Assembly: GCA_010645155.1 (NCBI GenBank)
Contig: CM021316.1
Location: 2,401,249-2,465,248, forward strand
Direction: 5' to 3'
From: Tigriopus japonicus
Taxonomy: Eukaryota; Arthropoda; Copepoda; Harpacticoida; Harpacticidae
DNA length: 64,000 nt
Below are positions 27,321 through 38,341 of this stretch, one piece after another. The notes under the pieces were generated by a model that worked only from the letters and a program-made list of their open reading frames with translations, was not told where the DNA came from and did not search any database. Position 1 is the stretch's first letter. Each line of letters opens with the position of its first letter. The translations under genes and the position numbers were made by a program.

Positions 27321-30300
27321 TTTACATTAACAAGTTTGAAAATATGAAATTACCGAGCTTGGTCTCTTTCAATTGTTTTGTGCTAGTCAGTCCTTTGATA
27401 AATCTGAGATAATTTTCGAGGAAAAAGAGCAAGTGGATTATTTTCATTAGAACCAGTTCAGTTAGTTTTTTGTGGTGTAAGTCTATTTTTTTCGTGTTGC
27501 AACACATCACCAGATTGTAGATCTTTATCAGTGAAAAGTAGTTGATGAACATTTTACACTTTCGCGCATTTATTTTCCACACAGACAAACATGTCCTTTT
27601 TTGACTTTTGCAACTGTCATCTTACCTTGTTCATAGAATTTGAATATTTCAAGTTTTCTTTGATGACTTGTCAAAATAGCAAAAGCTGTAAGCACATTTT
27701 CTTAAATATAACTTTAGTTCTGCACTTCCTTTCTTCACTTTTTACTCATTTTTTAAAGAAAGTTGCGGTTTTTGGAAATGATAAAAGAATATTGGTTATT
27801 GTGAATCGTGAATCCGCGGATGCCTTCGTTTGATTTTGAAAATTTTGTCCAGTTTTCAAGACTAAGAGGGAATTGTCTTGACGTTCAAAAAAATGCACAA
27901 CGTTTGAAAGCCTTTGAACTAAAAAAGACCTGAGGACTCGACTTATTCCCCGTTTCTTCTTCTTTTGTTCTTTGTTTTAACGACCTTGCCTTTGGCCACT
28001 TTTACTATCGAATTTTCTTTTGAGTCGTGATACATTATCAGAAATATAATGCAGAAAACATGGGCGCAATATCGACAACAAGAAAAGAAGACTCAACCAT
28101 CTGTATGTTTGTGTAAAAACATTGTTAGATCAAATGAGGAAAGCCATGGAAAGAAATTCTAGATAGCAGCCATAGAAAATAAATCTTACAACAACTTTGA
28201 GCGATGTCACATTCCCCAGACAACAGATTTGCCCTCGAAAAGTTTTCCAAAAGCAAAAACTGTTCTCCAAGGAGCAAAAACTATTAATAAAGTACGGTCT
28301 TGGGAAATCTGACTGATTGGTATTGGACGTTTCGTGCATACCAGACGTAATGAGGAAATGCGGTGATCTTGTATGAATACAAATCCGTTTGTACTCGACA
28401 CTTTCTCACGATGGTGGTTTTGTGCTCCTTTTGCTTTGTGAATGAAGTAGTTATGCATAACAATATGTACTGAAATGGTTCCACGTGTTCCATGAGCAAT
28501 TAAACCGTCACTTTGCAAAGATCAAGTTTTGATAAAAGTGAGTATGGAAACAAAAAAGGAAAAGCTTTAGAAGATCTGAGAACCTTCAACGTCGCCAAAG
28601 TTGAGGGGATAAAAGCAGAGTACCCTTAAAACAATACCTATACTAGATTTGTCGAGTGTGTTAAGTCAAAGGTTTGGTTTACTTGTCAGCAAATTGTAAA
28701 TATGGTTGTAAATTAAATTCCACATTTGTCGCCCTACAACTTTCTGGTCTACTGCAAAAAGTTTTAGGCTCACAAACTGTGACGTGAAGGTTGTAACAAG
28801 CCAACAAACGACGTATGGAACTTTGCTAAAATTTATACCAAGTACTGCATATGTATTTTCCTGTCACCATTTCCGATAGTTGAACCAATAAAACTTATGA
28901 ATCCCCCAAGGGAAATTGCGTTCCAATGTAAAAAATGACAAATATTGTGGGACACGTCCATCAAAGTTGTTAGCTTCATCATTTTTTATGAATGACCGGG
29001 AAATTACTGCGCAACCCTTGCCAAGTTATTGTGCCTCGTGGGACCAGGAATTGGACCTTGAACCTTGGATCCAGAAACGTTGGCTGGTGGTCATATTTAT
29101 AGCCCACAATAACAATCGGTTATCCCATTTTGCTGCCTACCCACATCATCGATCAGTGATGCCAGAATGTAATCAAACCTTATTCGACTCGTGGAAAAAG
29201 CTGACATGTCATCATGGACACAGATAATGAGCTCTAAATATGCGACCAGAGGAGCGGGCCCTCTCATTTCCATGGACTCATTGGTAAGTATTGTAAGTCG
29301 GAGCCGTCAAGGCAAAAGGACATAAATTGTGCTGTACAGTGTATGCCATGCATATACAGAACCCAGTACCCACTGGTACTCTACTGGACGGGAATAATGA
29401 TGGTGATGGGTGTTCGCTTTTGAACGATGCTCGTAACCCGTTTGATGTTCCCCATCGCTTCTTTTCATATTTTTGGCCGTAAAACAGTTCTTTTTTAAGC
29501 TGAATAGAAAAGTCAGTCGTTGAAGGGTTGCCAACCAGGGGAAAAAATGATCGAATTTTAATTGTGAGTATGTGACACAGAGTTGCCAATCCTCAAGCTC
29601 AAGGAATACACTTGTCATGAGAATGATATCGACTCAAGACAGCAATCCAATTGCCGCCAAATGTAGTGCACTACAATAAAAGGGTACAATCATACAGTGT
29701 GTCAATTAGTGCTTTTTTTGTTGCAACAGCATGAAAAGAACTGGATTGTGCGCTTTATGACTGTACTCATTTAAAACAAAGCACTAACTAAATCTGCATT
29801 GTTCAAGCTATTTATCAGACCCACTTTGATTAGAAAACCACGATTTTTTTTTGCTAGTTACGACCTCCAGGTGTTTCATGTAGATCGGACTGTCTTCCTC
29901 GGATTCTTTCGAAAGGCTGAAGTGAAGATATTCGCTTTTGACAGGCCTTTCTTCATACAACTACTCGGTGACAATGACATTTGGTCCACTGGTTATTCGT
30001 AGATCTCGATCATTGGGAATTCCCACCATTTCCCGCTTTCCACATTCGCTTTGCTTATCAGTTCGGGTGGAGCTCCTCAATTTCTTGCTGATTCGACTGG
30101 AAAGATAGTTCAGACATCTTGTTCAATGGGTGGTCTTGGTGTCGGTGAGAGAAGGAGAGCTCGTGTGGAACCCTAAGAACTATCAAAATTTACTTTTTGG
30201 GAACACTCCCTCCAGTCAAATTCGACAGCACATAAGCCGTCCCTTAGGCCCCCGATTGTGGCTGTCGCCTGAAATGAACCTCAAACAATCCCATTAGAGA

Positions 30301-33300
30301 CTTGGAACATGACTTGATCATCACTTGGTTCCCAAGCTAAGGATGGATCAGGGCGCACTTTCCTCACAGTGTGCTGATGACTTCTGCTCAACATTAAATA
30401 TGGTTAAATACTGCTGACTCGACCCCGGTCGCTCCGATTTTCGGTTTTATTACTTTGCTTATATTTATCATCGAGCTTTGTAAGCTGAACATGATATTGT
30501 AAGTATTTTCAACATGAACATTTGTGCTTATGAATTAGATAACCTTTAGATAGAAGGTATTCCGTATGTGACAAAAGTTTCAAGCTTAACCATCTGTCAT
30601 ATCTTTTAAAAAAACTCTCTGTCATATTATTGACGTTTCCAAGCCAGCTTAAAAATGTTTTGTCCTTGGTTACCCTGTCCTTTAGAGGCAGATTCGGCAG
30701 ACGTGACGCAAAAAAGAAAGGACTCTATAAGGTGCCATATGATTTAAAACTTACAGATTCGGCTTTACATCCGATCAAAATAGGGCTCTGTCGCTTTTCT
30801 TAATGTAGTGGTTACTTTTTCCGCTACAGTGCTCATTTGATATAACATACGACATGAGCATTAGCCAATCTTAATGGTTTGTGTCTACAAAACTCGTTCA
30901 GATTTTCATTTATGATTTGAAGTTCATATTTCCACAATCGGCATTTGCTTTTTTTGATTAACAGAGGGCAATCAACGTTCTTGAATCAGACTAACTTCAG
31001 ACTGTAAAAGGCCTCATTGGTATTGCGTAGACATGATTTTTTCTGCTTAATTGTAATTGTTTTTTTTTTTAAATTGTCTTCCTAGAGAGCTGTGTAGGTA
31101 TGGCCCAAGCTTAGCAGCACACTCACTCACTCCCGAATTTGAAAGCAATCAATTGAACGCGAGTCAAATATGCCCATCTCGATCCTTAAGGCACAACATT
31201 TCCCTTTCAACACGAGCACAGGAAAAAGGAGAGGGTGGTGTTGTCAGCTAGAGATATTGGGAAGTAAATGTACCATTGGGCACATCTGGCGGGAACATGG
31301 GTGACTTCTTTCGACAGTAATGTGCAATTTTATGCTTTTTCAAACCGGCTCGAACTACAGAAAAGCAGCAGCATCTATTTACTAAAGCTTGGGGTGGGTT
31401 ATAATCCAAGGCAACGAAAAACTCGGCCAAGGAGGGGATCAAGTTTTATCGGTGATTGATCCCCGGTCTGAGTTGGGATCTCATTGCTTGGGGCCAACAA
31501 ATGGCTTCACAATCATGACAACAATATTCCAAATTGGTCTTTTTGCAGAAGCCTTTTGGCTATTGGGTGATAAACGCCAAGCCATAAAAGTGGATTCGGC
31601 TGGATATAGATAGGCGAAAATGTCTCCATTTCACTCGTTTCCTAACCATTGACAAAGTTGGCCAAGTTCATCGAAAGTCCGCTAGAGGGCCAAAATGGGC
31701 TTGTTGCCATTTGTCAGATATGAAAAAACATTTAGAACATGCTGAATGACTCATTGCCCATCTAATTTACCAGATATAATTTGATTGAAACTTTTAACTT
31801 AGGTAGCATACTTATAACTTGTCAAATAAAAATAACTTTTTCCCAATCATTGATTCGGAAAATACGCACTTTTTTGTAGTGGCACCTATTTGGTAAAAAA
31901 AATTGGTTAAACTTTTATGCATTTGTGTTATTAATAAGATTTAAATGTTGAAAAGTATCCTGCAGCTTTTATCGAAATTAACATATTGCCAGATATTTTG
32001 TTTGATAAGTTTGTCAGATTCTTTTTTGACATTTTCTTTACAACAAGCATAAATTGAATGGAAAAAAAATCAAAATGTATTTCGCAGAAAGAAAGACGAA
32101 GAATCCTTTTAACAGCCTAAGTACAGTACAATGTGAATGTGTCCCTGCCTTGTAAAAAGACCAAAATCGGAAGTTTCGTGAGTTCTGTTCGAAGACATGC
32201 GTATTCAGTTTTTGTTGTTTCTATCGTTATGTGGATCTCCGTGGTCTACATATGTGTGAATAGAAGCATAACGGTTTCATATGTGAAAAGTATGTCATAT
32301 TCTTGGAATTTTCTCTTTAGATCAAACAATTATCAGTGGAAATGGTTTCAAAATTAAGCTTTGGCAATGAAACTTTCTAACATACGATGAATTTAAGGAG
32401 ACTCTTTTCATTCAATCCTAGACAAGGAGTTCTTTTCGTTTCACATGATTGTTTACTCAAGAGCAGAAAAATATGTGATTATTGAGGCCACAAAAGTACT
32501 TTTTTATATGTTAGAAATTCCGTCCTGTTTGATAAAAATTAAATTCTGTTTGAAAGTGACAAATATGTGAATTTCAAACAACTCAATATTACTTCATTTT
32601 GTTCATTTTCAGATATTTTATTTTTATAACATTAACAACTTTGATCATTTTGATATCAAGTGTAATAAAAGTGTATGTAGTGTAATAGAGGGTCTAGTTT
32701 AGAGTCCCAAAAACTTCAATGGTACATTGTGAAAAAAAGGAGACAATGAAGTGAACTTGATTTTGAACTTAAGGTTCAAACAACTTAAACTTGTCAAATG
32801 CATTGCATTAACCTTAGTCCTTCTAATAGACCGTGTGTACCTTATGTAGGTTGGTAGTTCTTGAAATAAAATCCTAGTTAGAACGAGTCAATCAATTTCA
32901 AAAATGAGTAAAAGTCTTAGTAGGCCTAAAACTGTTTTTAATTGGTTTCAATACAATTTAAGCACAAACGTAATGTGTTACGAATGACTCTTGATTTGAT
33001 ATTGGACTATAACTCGTGACAACCATGTTTACTAAAACATTCCCCTACATCTCTCACTTTTGCAACCTTAGGACTATTCCATTCTTTCTGCTTGGAATGA
33101 GCTAACTCAATATAAGCCCAAGAAAATCACGATTCGTCTAAAATCTTGTTTTTATGAACATTGACTTGGAAAAAATCAAACAAATGTTACCTATAATGTT
33201 GAATTGACTATTCATTTTGATACAACTTCAAAGTTCCTCATACCGTTAAGGGGAACACCATTCTTGATATTTCAATAATTCGTAAATCTTTTTCATATTT

Positions 33301-33438
33301 TAAAACAGACAACTGATTAAAAACGTGCAGAACACCCCACTACCCTTCACAGTTGAGCGACGTAACATTTTGAAAGATGGTACTTTTTCTGAATTTCCCA
33401 GGTCAGTTTACAGTGTACATTAGGTAAATCTGCTTTGA
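27321..33438. other. Gene-poor sequence, no supported gene
   Basis: About 6 kb of A+T-rich sequence with dense stops in all frames. ORFs are 103 codons or shorter and lack domains. A 17-mer CTTGGTTACCCTGTCCT at 30665-30681 nearly repeats one at 12475-12491. Nothing else could be supported. Confidence 0.45.
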
Positions 33439-33995
33439 ATTCTAACCTTAGATCATTTATAAATCACTAGACAGCGTACAAGCTTTAGTCAGGCTGATTT
33501 GGCAATCGGGGCGGATTGCCTTGAACTTATGAGGAAAATGTCCTCCTCACAACTGTTGAGCGGACAGTTAGTGTGACCAAACATACGAATCAAGACGAAG
33601 TTTTATAAACTCGTTGTTGAAGCAACCAGTTATTTTTTGTCCATATATCTATTGGATTACCCTACATAAAGCACAAGCTTAAATTTGTGTTCTTCCTTCT
33701 AGTGACTTATTCAATGTGTTGGCAAAAAAGTTCGTAGTTGTAGTATTCAAATCCAAGGCATGGTCACCTGGTGACGTCTTCGTGCTTTTAAGAAAGTGAC
33801 CACTAGCAATAACAAAAAAATGACCCAAAAACATTACTCAATTCCACCTTTGATTCATCAATTGCATGGTTGACATTTGCCTGGTCATTCATTTCAAATG
33901 TTCCCGCACTTTTGTCCGCTCAACAGTTGGCGACCGGAGACACATTTTTAGGCTTACCCTTCCTCTTGAATTAATAGATCTCAATGATTCTAACC
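33439..33995 (+). mobile_element. 539-bp non-autonomous DNA transposon, copy 1, with 9-bp TSD
   Basis: The element body is 33448-33986. It is flanked by an exact 9-bp direct repeat, ATTCTAACC, at 33439-33447 and 33987-33995. A second copy of identical length lies at 37794-38332. The ends are only short imperfect inverted repeats (TTAGATCATT on the left against TTGAGATCT on the right, read inward). Inside is a perfect 16-bp inverted motif, CAACTGTTGAGCGGAC, at 33550-33565 and mirrored at 33914-33929. No long ORF. Because both copies share one base next to the duplication, it could be 8 bp plus a terminal C. An 8-bp duplication would suggest hAT or P-like; 9 bp would suggest Mutator-like. I cannot choose. 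Confidence 0.85.
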
Positions 33996-35303
33996 AAAGT
34001 AGACTTTGTGCTTAATTATGGTATAAAAAGAACCAAGTTTGGCAAAAATATTCTAAAGTTAAAATAAAATCCTTGAATTTTGCAATCATTTGTTGTAAAA
34101 AATATCTCGAAAAAGGTCAAAATATGTGATTCTCAACCAGAAATGACGAAAGAAATTTTGTGTTCTCCAAAAAAATACCATTTATGTGAAAAAATATTTC
34201 TTTTATATTTTTACATGCCTTTTCGGCTTTTAGCAATTACCAATCACTAGCTAGTATTTGAGTATTTTTAATTATCAATACTCGGTTTGACCCAATAGCT
34301 CAGATGAGAACAATGTAACCATCAAAGAGTACGTCATTGATGGAGGGGATTTAAAAGCACATTCAGAGACTATTATGACATGGTCAAAAAATCACCCTCG
34401 AGGAAAGCCACACCATTTCAGCTGCGTTTTTAGTTAAAAAAACGCAGCTTAGGCACTGAGAATGATAATTTGCCCTGTTCTCTTATTTGCTCACGTTTTA
34501 CTTCAATGTCCTCTTTCCCTCAATAAGTCAGCTTTTAACAAATGATTCATAAAGTTTGTAATCACTTTAACGTCTATACATGTAATTTGATCTAGCTATG
34601 AACAATCTGAATAACCCTTGAGATTGGGAGGATCTTTAAGATTTGGTTCCTTTAAGTTTTTTTTTAACTCTAGAGTCTTTCCATTTCGAAATGAATATGA
34701 GCATGTTTTTGAGAAACTTGATTTACTAACTTTTAACAAAATAATAGTTGGAGGGGGGAGGCCAACATTTCACTTTCTTTAGATTTAGCATGATCACTAA
34801 TCTACAAAAAAGTAATAGCTTTAGAAATACCAAGTTTCTGACTTTGAATGCACCATCGAGCATTCACAACTGTCACGACAGTCAAATGGAATAACCAAAA
34901 AATCCACTCTAATCCCACTGCAGTAATAACCGGGAAATTCGCCTCCCACATATACGTATGTAGTATTACCGATAACATTTTGTGCTTAGCAGGAATTGTG
35001 ACTTCGATAGTATTGCTCTTTCGATTGTCAGCGTTTCCTCTTCACAAAAAATGTCAAAGACACATTCAATATTCCTATTATTTTGAGTATTTTGCAATCA
35101 AGATTCAGCCAGAAAAAGCAACATCCAAAACTCATTCATCATAACGTACAAGACTTATGTATGGAGCTTTTCTCAAGCATTTCTGGAAGTATCATATGCC
35201 AAGAACTTTTTGAATGTGAACTGTGAGCAAGAATTTGTTTTAATCAAATGTGTGTGCCTTCCTTCGTGAATGAACTTGACTCAACTCTTTTAAATCACAA
35301 GAT
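33996..35303. other. Unassigned sequence; small perfect hairpin at 34420-34449
   Basis: No supported gene. A 12-bp perfect stem (AGCTGCGTTTTT at 34420-34431 with its complement at 34438-34449, 6-nt loop) stands out. The ORF at 34848-35144 (98 codons) has no recognisable domain. Confidence 0.4.
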
Positions 35304-35679
35304 TAGGGCTTTCAGCCGACATTTCGGCCGAAATTCTCGCCGTATTCAACGTTGTAGACAACTGTTTCCGGTTCGGTTTCGATTTGGCCCTCGTTCGGCC
35401 GAAACTTTCGATTTCGGTAAACACTACTGATGTGTTTCGAGTTGAATTTTTGGCAGAGTTTTGCCATTTTGGTTTTTAGGGTCAAAAATCTGAACACAAC
35501 TAAACTTTTCAACATGCAATAGACCATATCTACCTTAAAAAATGGCAGCACTGCCAACTTGAAATCCATTTTTATAACTATCGATGGAACTTGAAATCGA
35601 ACCTTCTTAACAGCGATAAACTTCCGAGTCAAAACTGGCAGTACTCCTGGTTCGAAACACATCACTAGTAAACACCCGT
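35304..35679. repeat. hAT-like repeat interrupted by a nested element
   Basis: Two pieces surround the nested element at 35425-35667. The left piece (35304-35424) contains TTTCGGCCGAA motifs: one near the left edge and, mirrored, one just before GGTAAACAC. Read inward from each edge, the ends run GGGCTTTCAGCCGA and GGGTGTTTACCGA, a weak inverted repeat. Removing the nested element and one copy of GTAAACAC joins the pieces as GGTAAACACCCG. The TTTCGGCCGAA subterminal repeats resemble hAT-superfamily ends, but I found no duplication around this outer unit, so its boundaries are approximate. Confidence 0.5.
35417..35675. mobile_element. 243-bp hAT-like MITE with 8-bp TSD GTAAACAC
   Basis: The element spans 35425-35667. 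Its left end reads TACTGATGTGTTTCGAG and its right end, on the minus strand, TAGTGATGTGTTTCGAA, so the terminal inverted repeats match at 15 of 17 positions. Exact 8-bp copies of GTAAACAC lie at 35417-35424 and 35668-35675. Eight-base duplications with short inverted repeats are the signature of hAT elements. No transposase fits in 243 bp, so it is non-autonomous. It is inserted inside an older repeat, giving a nested arrangement. Confidence 0.85.
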
Positions 35680-36417
35680 CAGGTCCATTACAATTTAAGA
35701 TTGTACATAACCAAGATGAACAAATATCTCAGAATATTTTTCTAATTTGCCGTGAGTCAAATGCTCAAACAGAATTAGTTTGTTTTGGTTGAATAAGTTA
35801 TTTTTTAAACATGGAGTAAGTGTGAAGGCAAAAATATCATTGTTTTTTAGTCGGTCTCCATGTAATAGAAACATGCATTGAGAATATCATAATTTCTATG
35901 CAATAACATCTTTTCTGATCTGATCACACACGTGAGCCTCTAACAAGTTCATTTTCTTATTTGTGAGAAAATCTTTGAACTCAGAAACAACTCTCTTTGC
36001 AACCGACAAGTCTTTTCAGAATGGAACGGGAAAAGTGCAAAAATCAAAAGTAGCTTCATTCCGTTCTGACTTTTGTATTGCAATTTTGGCTTTTGAGACG
36101 CTGGTATGTTTGTCTTGTAACCATTTAAGGGATTTCTTTAAGGCCTTACTAGCTCAAAAAAGTAGTAATGCCCTTATAATCCATCTTTATGGATGAATTT
36201 AATTCGCAAGAGTATCTTTTAATGCCAATTTTATCCATCTTAACGGATAAAGTTAGCCTGCAAGACATTCTATGTTTGGTTTTCTTGCTCTCTTGCTCTA
36301 GTTTACTTCCATCCTTCTTCTATTGGTTTGGTTTGTGCGTCTGCTCATCATGTTCTCTGTGGTTTTGGATCCATCTTTCACTGTTAAAGCAATCATGTTT
36401 GAAAGCTTGCCAGGAAA
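35680..36417. other. Unassigned sequence
   Basis: No supported gene or RNA. ORFs of 77-89 codons overlap here and have no recognisable domain. Confidence 0.4.
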
Positions 36418-36455
36418 ACAACAACAACAACAGCAGCAGCAACAACAACAACAAC
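36418..36455 (+). repeat. CAA/CAG trinucleotide tract
   Basis: Mixed CAA and CAG units, about twelve triplets. In one plus-strand frame (ATG at 36350, stop near 36520) the tract would encode about 12 glutamines followed by LTIKEEASPS, where IKEE fits the sumoylation consensus. The interleaved CAA/CAG pattern is common in coding polyglutamine, but a noncoding microsatellite is equally possible. No splice sites or homology tie it to a gene. Confidence 0.75.
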
Positions 36456-36478
36456 TGACTATTAAAGAAGAGGCTTCC

Positions 36479-36509
36479 CCATCCATCCATCCATCTAACC
36501 ATCCATCCA
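36479..36509. repeat. (CCAT)n microsatellite
   Basis: Tandem CCAT units, interrupted once by CTAA, directly after the CAA/CAG tract. Confidence 0.75.
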
Positions 36510-37463
36510 AGTACCATTGAGCAGGCTGTAAAAGTAAATGTTGCCTAAACATGGAATTGACACTAATGATCTTGTCCGATGGTTTCCTTCTTCTCTTATG
36601 GGTTGTTTTTCTCCTTCAATTTTTGCTCAGATTCATCTCGCCGGCCATCAAAAGCACCAAAACAAGGCTTCTTGGTTAAAGGGTTTTTGGCAAATCGACC
36701 ATCGGACATTGGACAGTCCCAAATGAGAAGTATTGAAGCGAGAAAATCGAAAATTAACCGAAAACTGATTCTGAATCTTGGGAATAATCTAGCAAGGAAG
36801 GGAGTAGAATCATATTCAAGATGACTCACGTGCAAGGGTTCGAGTTCCCGCTCTTAATTACGTTTCCTCAGAAATCGGATATTATTTTCATGATGGATCG
36901 CCTTTGTTGTTTTCAAGTGTGAAAAGGTGGGTGCAATTAATTTCGAATACAACCACGCACACACAAATACATCCTTGTAGTTGAGGCTTCTTTGTGAAGT
37001 CGAGGCGACGTTGATGAAGTACATAAAGTGTTTTGAACAAGATGGACCCTAAAAAGGTTGGCTGATTTGTTAACATGTTTTGAAAATTTGTATAGGAGGT
37101 TAAGATTGTAAAACGGAATAGCTTTTGAAGTCTCTAATAATTGATATCAAGAGGAAGTTTGACCAAAACTTTTTAAAGTTTTGGAGAAGGGCCCTAGTTA
37201 GTTTTGACCACACGTTTACAGTTTTGAGGTCATTTTGTTTTCAACCAAAACACTCAGTAGCGTTACTTCGGCTCAGTTATTTTTAAATCCACTATATCAT
37301 TGCTTATGGAAGTGCCATTTAACCAATTTAAGAGATCAATGATTCAACGCCATGCATTTGCAATTCATTATCTTTGCAATATCCCACAATTTTTACTCGT
37401 CTTGCATCGAAAGCCCCTCAATAAAATACAATTATATTGAGTGTTAATTGTCGTAAATTAGAC
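36510..37463. other. Unassigned sequence
   Basis: No supported gene. AGGGTTCGAGTTCCCG near 36836 resembles a B box and TAGCAAGGAAGG near 36788 an A box, but the T-loop has an extra base and the cloverleaf fails, so I do not call a tRNA. Confidence 0.4.
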
Positions 37464-37545
37464 AAGGGCATCGTGGCCGAGTGGTCTGATAGTTAAAACG
37501 CTTCTGCGTTTTGGAGGGATGCGTGAACTAGTCTGAACTTTCCCA
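37464..37545 (+). repeat. tRNA-like fragment (A box present), probable SINE or pseudogene
   Basis: TGGCCGAGTGG at 37474-37484 is a textbook internal A box of the Ser/Leu type. It is followed by a 7-bp stem, AAAACGC/GCGTTTT, with a 4-nt loop that is not a proper anticodon loop. There is no good B box at the right distance; a poor candidate (GAGTTCGACAATC) lies about 120 nt downstream. I read this as a decayed tRNA or the head of a tRNA-derived SINE, not a working tRNA. Confidence 0.35.
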
Positions 37546-37784
37546 GTAGTTGTCATTACTCCAATGGAGAGCAAATGAAAGAGTAAGAAAGGATTCGTTT
37601 GGGAGTTCGACAATCTCGTTTTGAATTCTGCCTGATTTCCCAAAAGATATTCAAATAAATAGAGAAAATAGAAGCACTTTGTAATAGGAAATTGAATTTA
37701 CAGACACGAACTTTCATTTGCCAAAAAAATGTGCTCCTTTCTCAAAAAATATCAAATCGAATGTTGTTTCCTAGCAAGTAACAA

Positions 37785-38341
37785 TTTCGGATCTTAGATC
37801 AATTATAATTAGTAGATAGCGTGCAAGCTTTAGTCCGGCTGATTTGGCAAGCGGGGCGGAATGCGTTGAATTTATGAGGAAAATGTCGCCATCACAACTG
37901 TTGAGCGGACAAGTAGTGTGATCAAACATGCGAATCAAGACCAACTTTTTAAAACTCGTTCTTGAAGCCACAAGTTAGTTTTTGTCGATATATGCATTGC
38001 ATTAACGCTACATAACGCAATAGCTTAAATTTGTCTTCTTCTTACCAATGACTTATTCAATGTAGAGGCAAAAAAGTTCCCAGTTGAAGTATTCAAATCC
38101 AAGGCATGGTCACCCAGTGACGTCTTTGGTTCTTTCAAGAAAGTGACCACTGGCAATAACAAAAAATGACCCAAAAACATTACTGAATTCCACATTTGAA
38201 TCATCAATTGCATGCTTGACATTTGCCTGGTCACACATTTCAATTGTTCCCGCACTTGTGCTCGCTTAACAGTTGGCGACCGGAGACACAGTTTTAGGCT
38301 TACACTCGGTCTAGTATTAATAGATGTCAATGTTTCGGATC
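37785..38341 (+). mobile_element. 539-bp non-autonomous DNA transposon, copy 2, with 9-bp TSD
   Basis: The element body is 37794-38332, exactly as long as copy 1 and in the same orientation, with scattered substitutions and small compensating indels. The flanks are an exact 9-bp direct repeat, TTTCGGATC, at 37785-37793 and 38333-38341, different from the duplication of copy 1. This shows two independent insertions, not a segmental duplication. The internal inverted motif is partly eroded here. A 101-codon minus-strand frame inside is not shared intact by copy 1 and is not a credible gene. Confidence 0.85.

Noticed and set aside
36788..36855. Possible plus-strand tRNA (TAGCAAGGAAGG and GGTTCGAGTTCC)
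   Set aside because: The T-loop has an extra base, the acceptor stem does not pair, and the apparent anticodon would read a stop codon.
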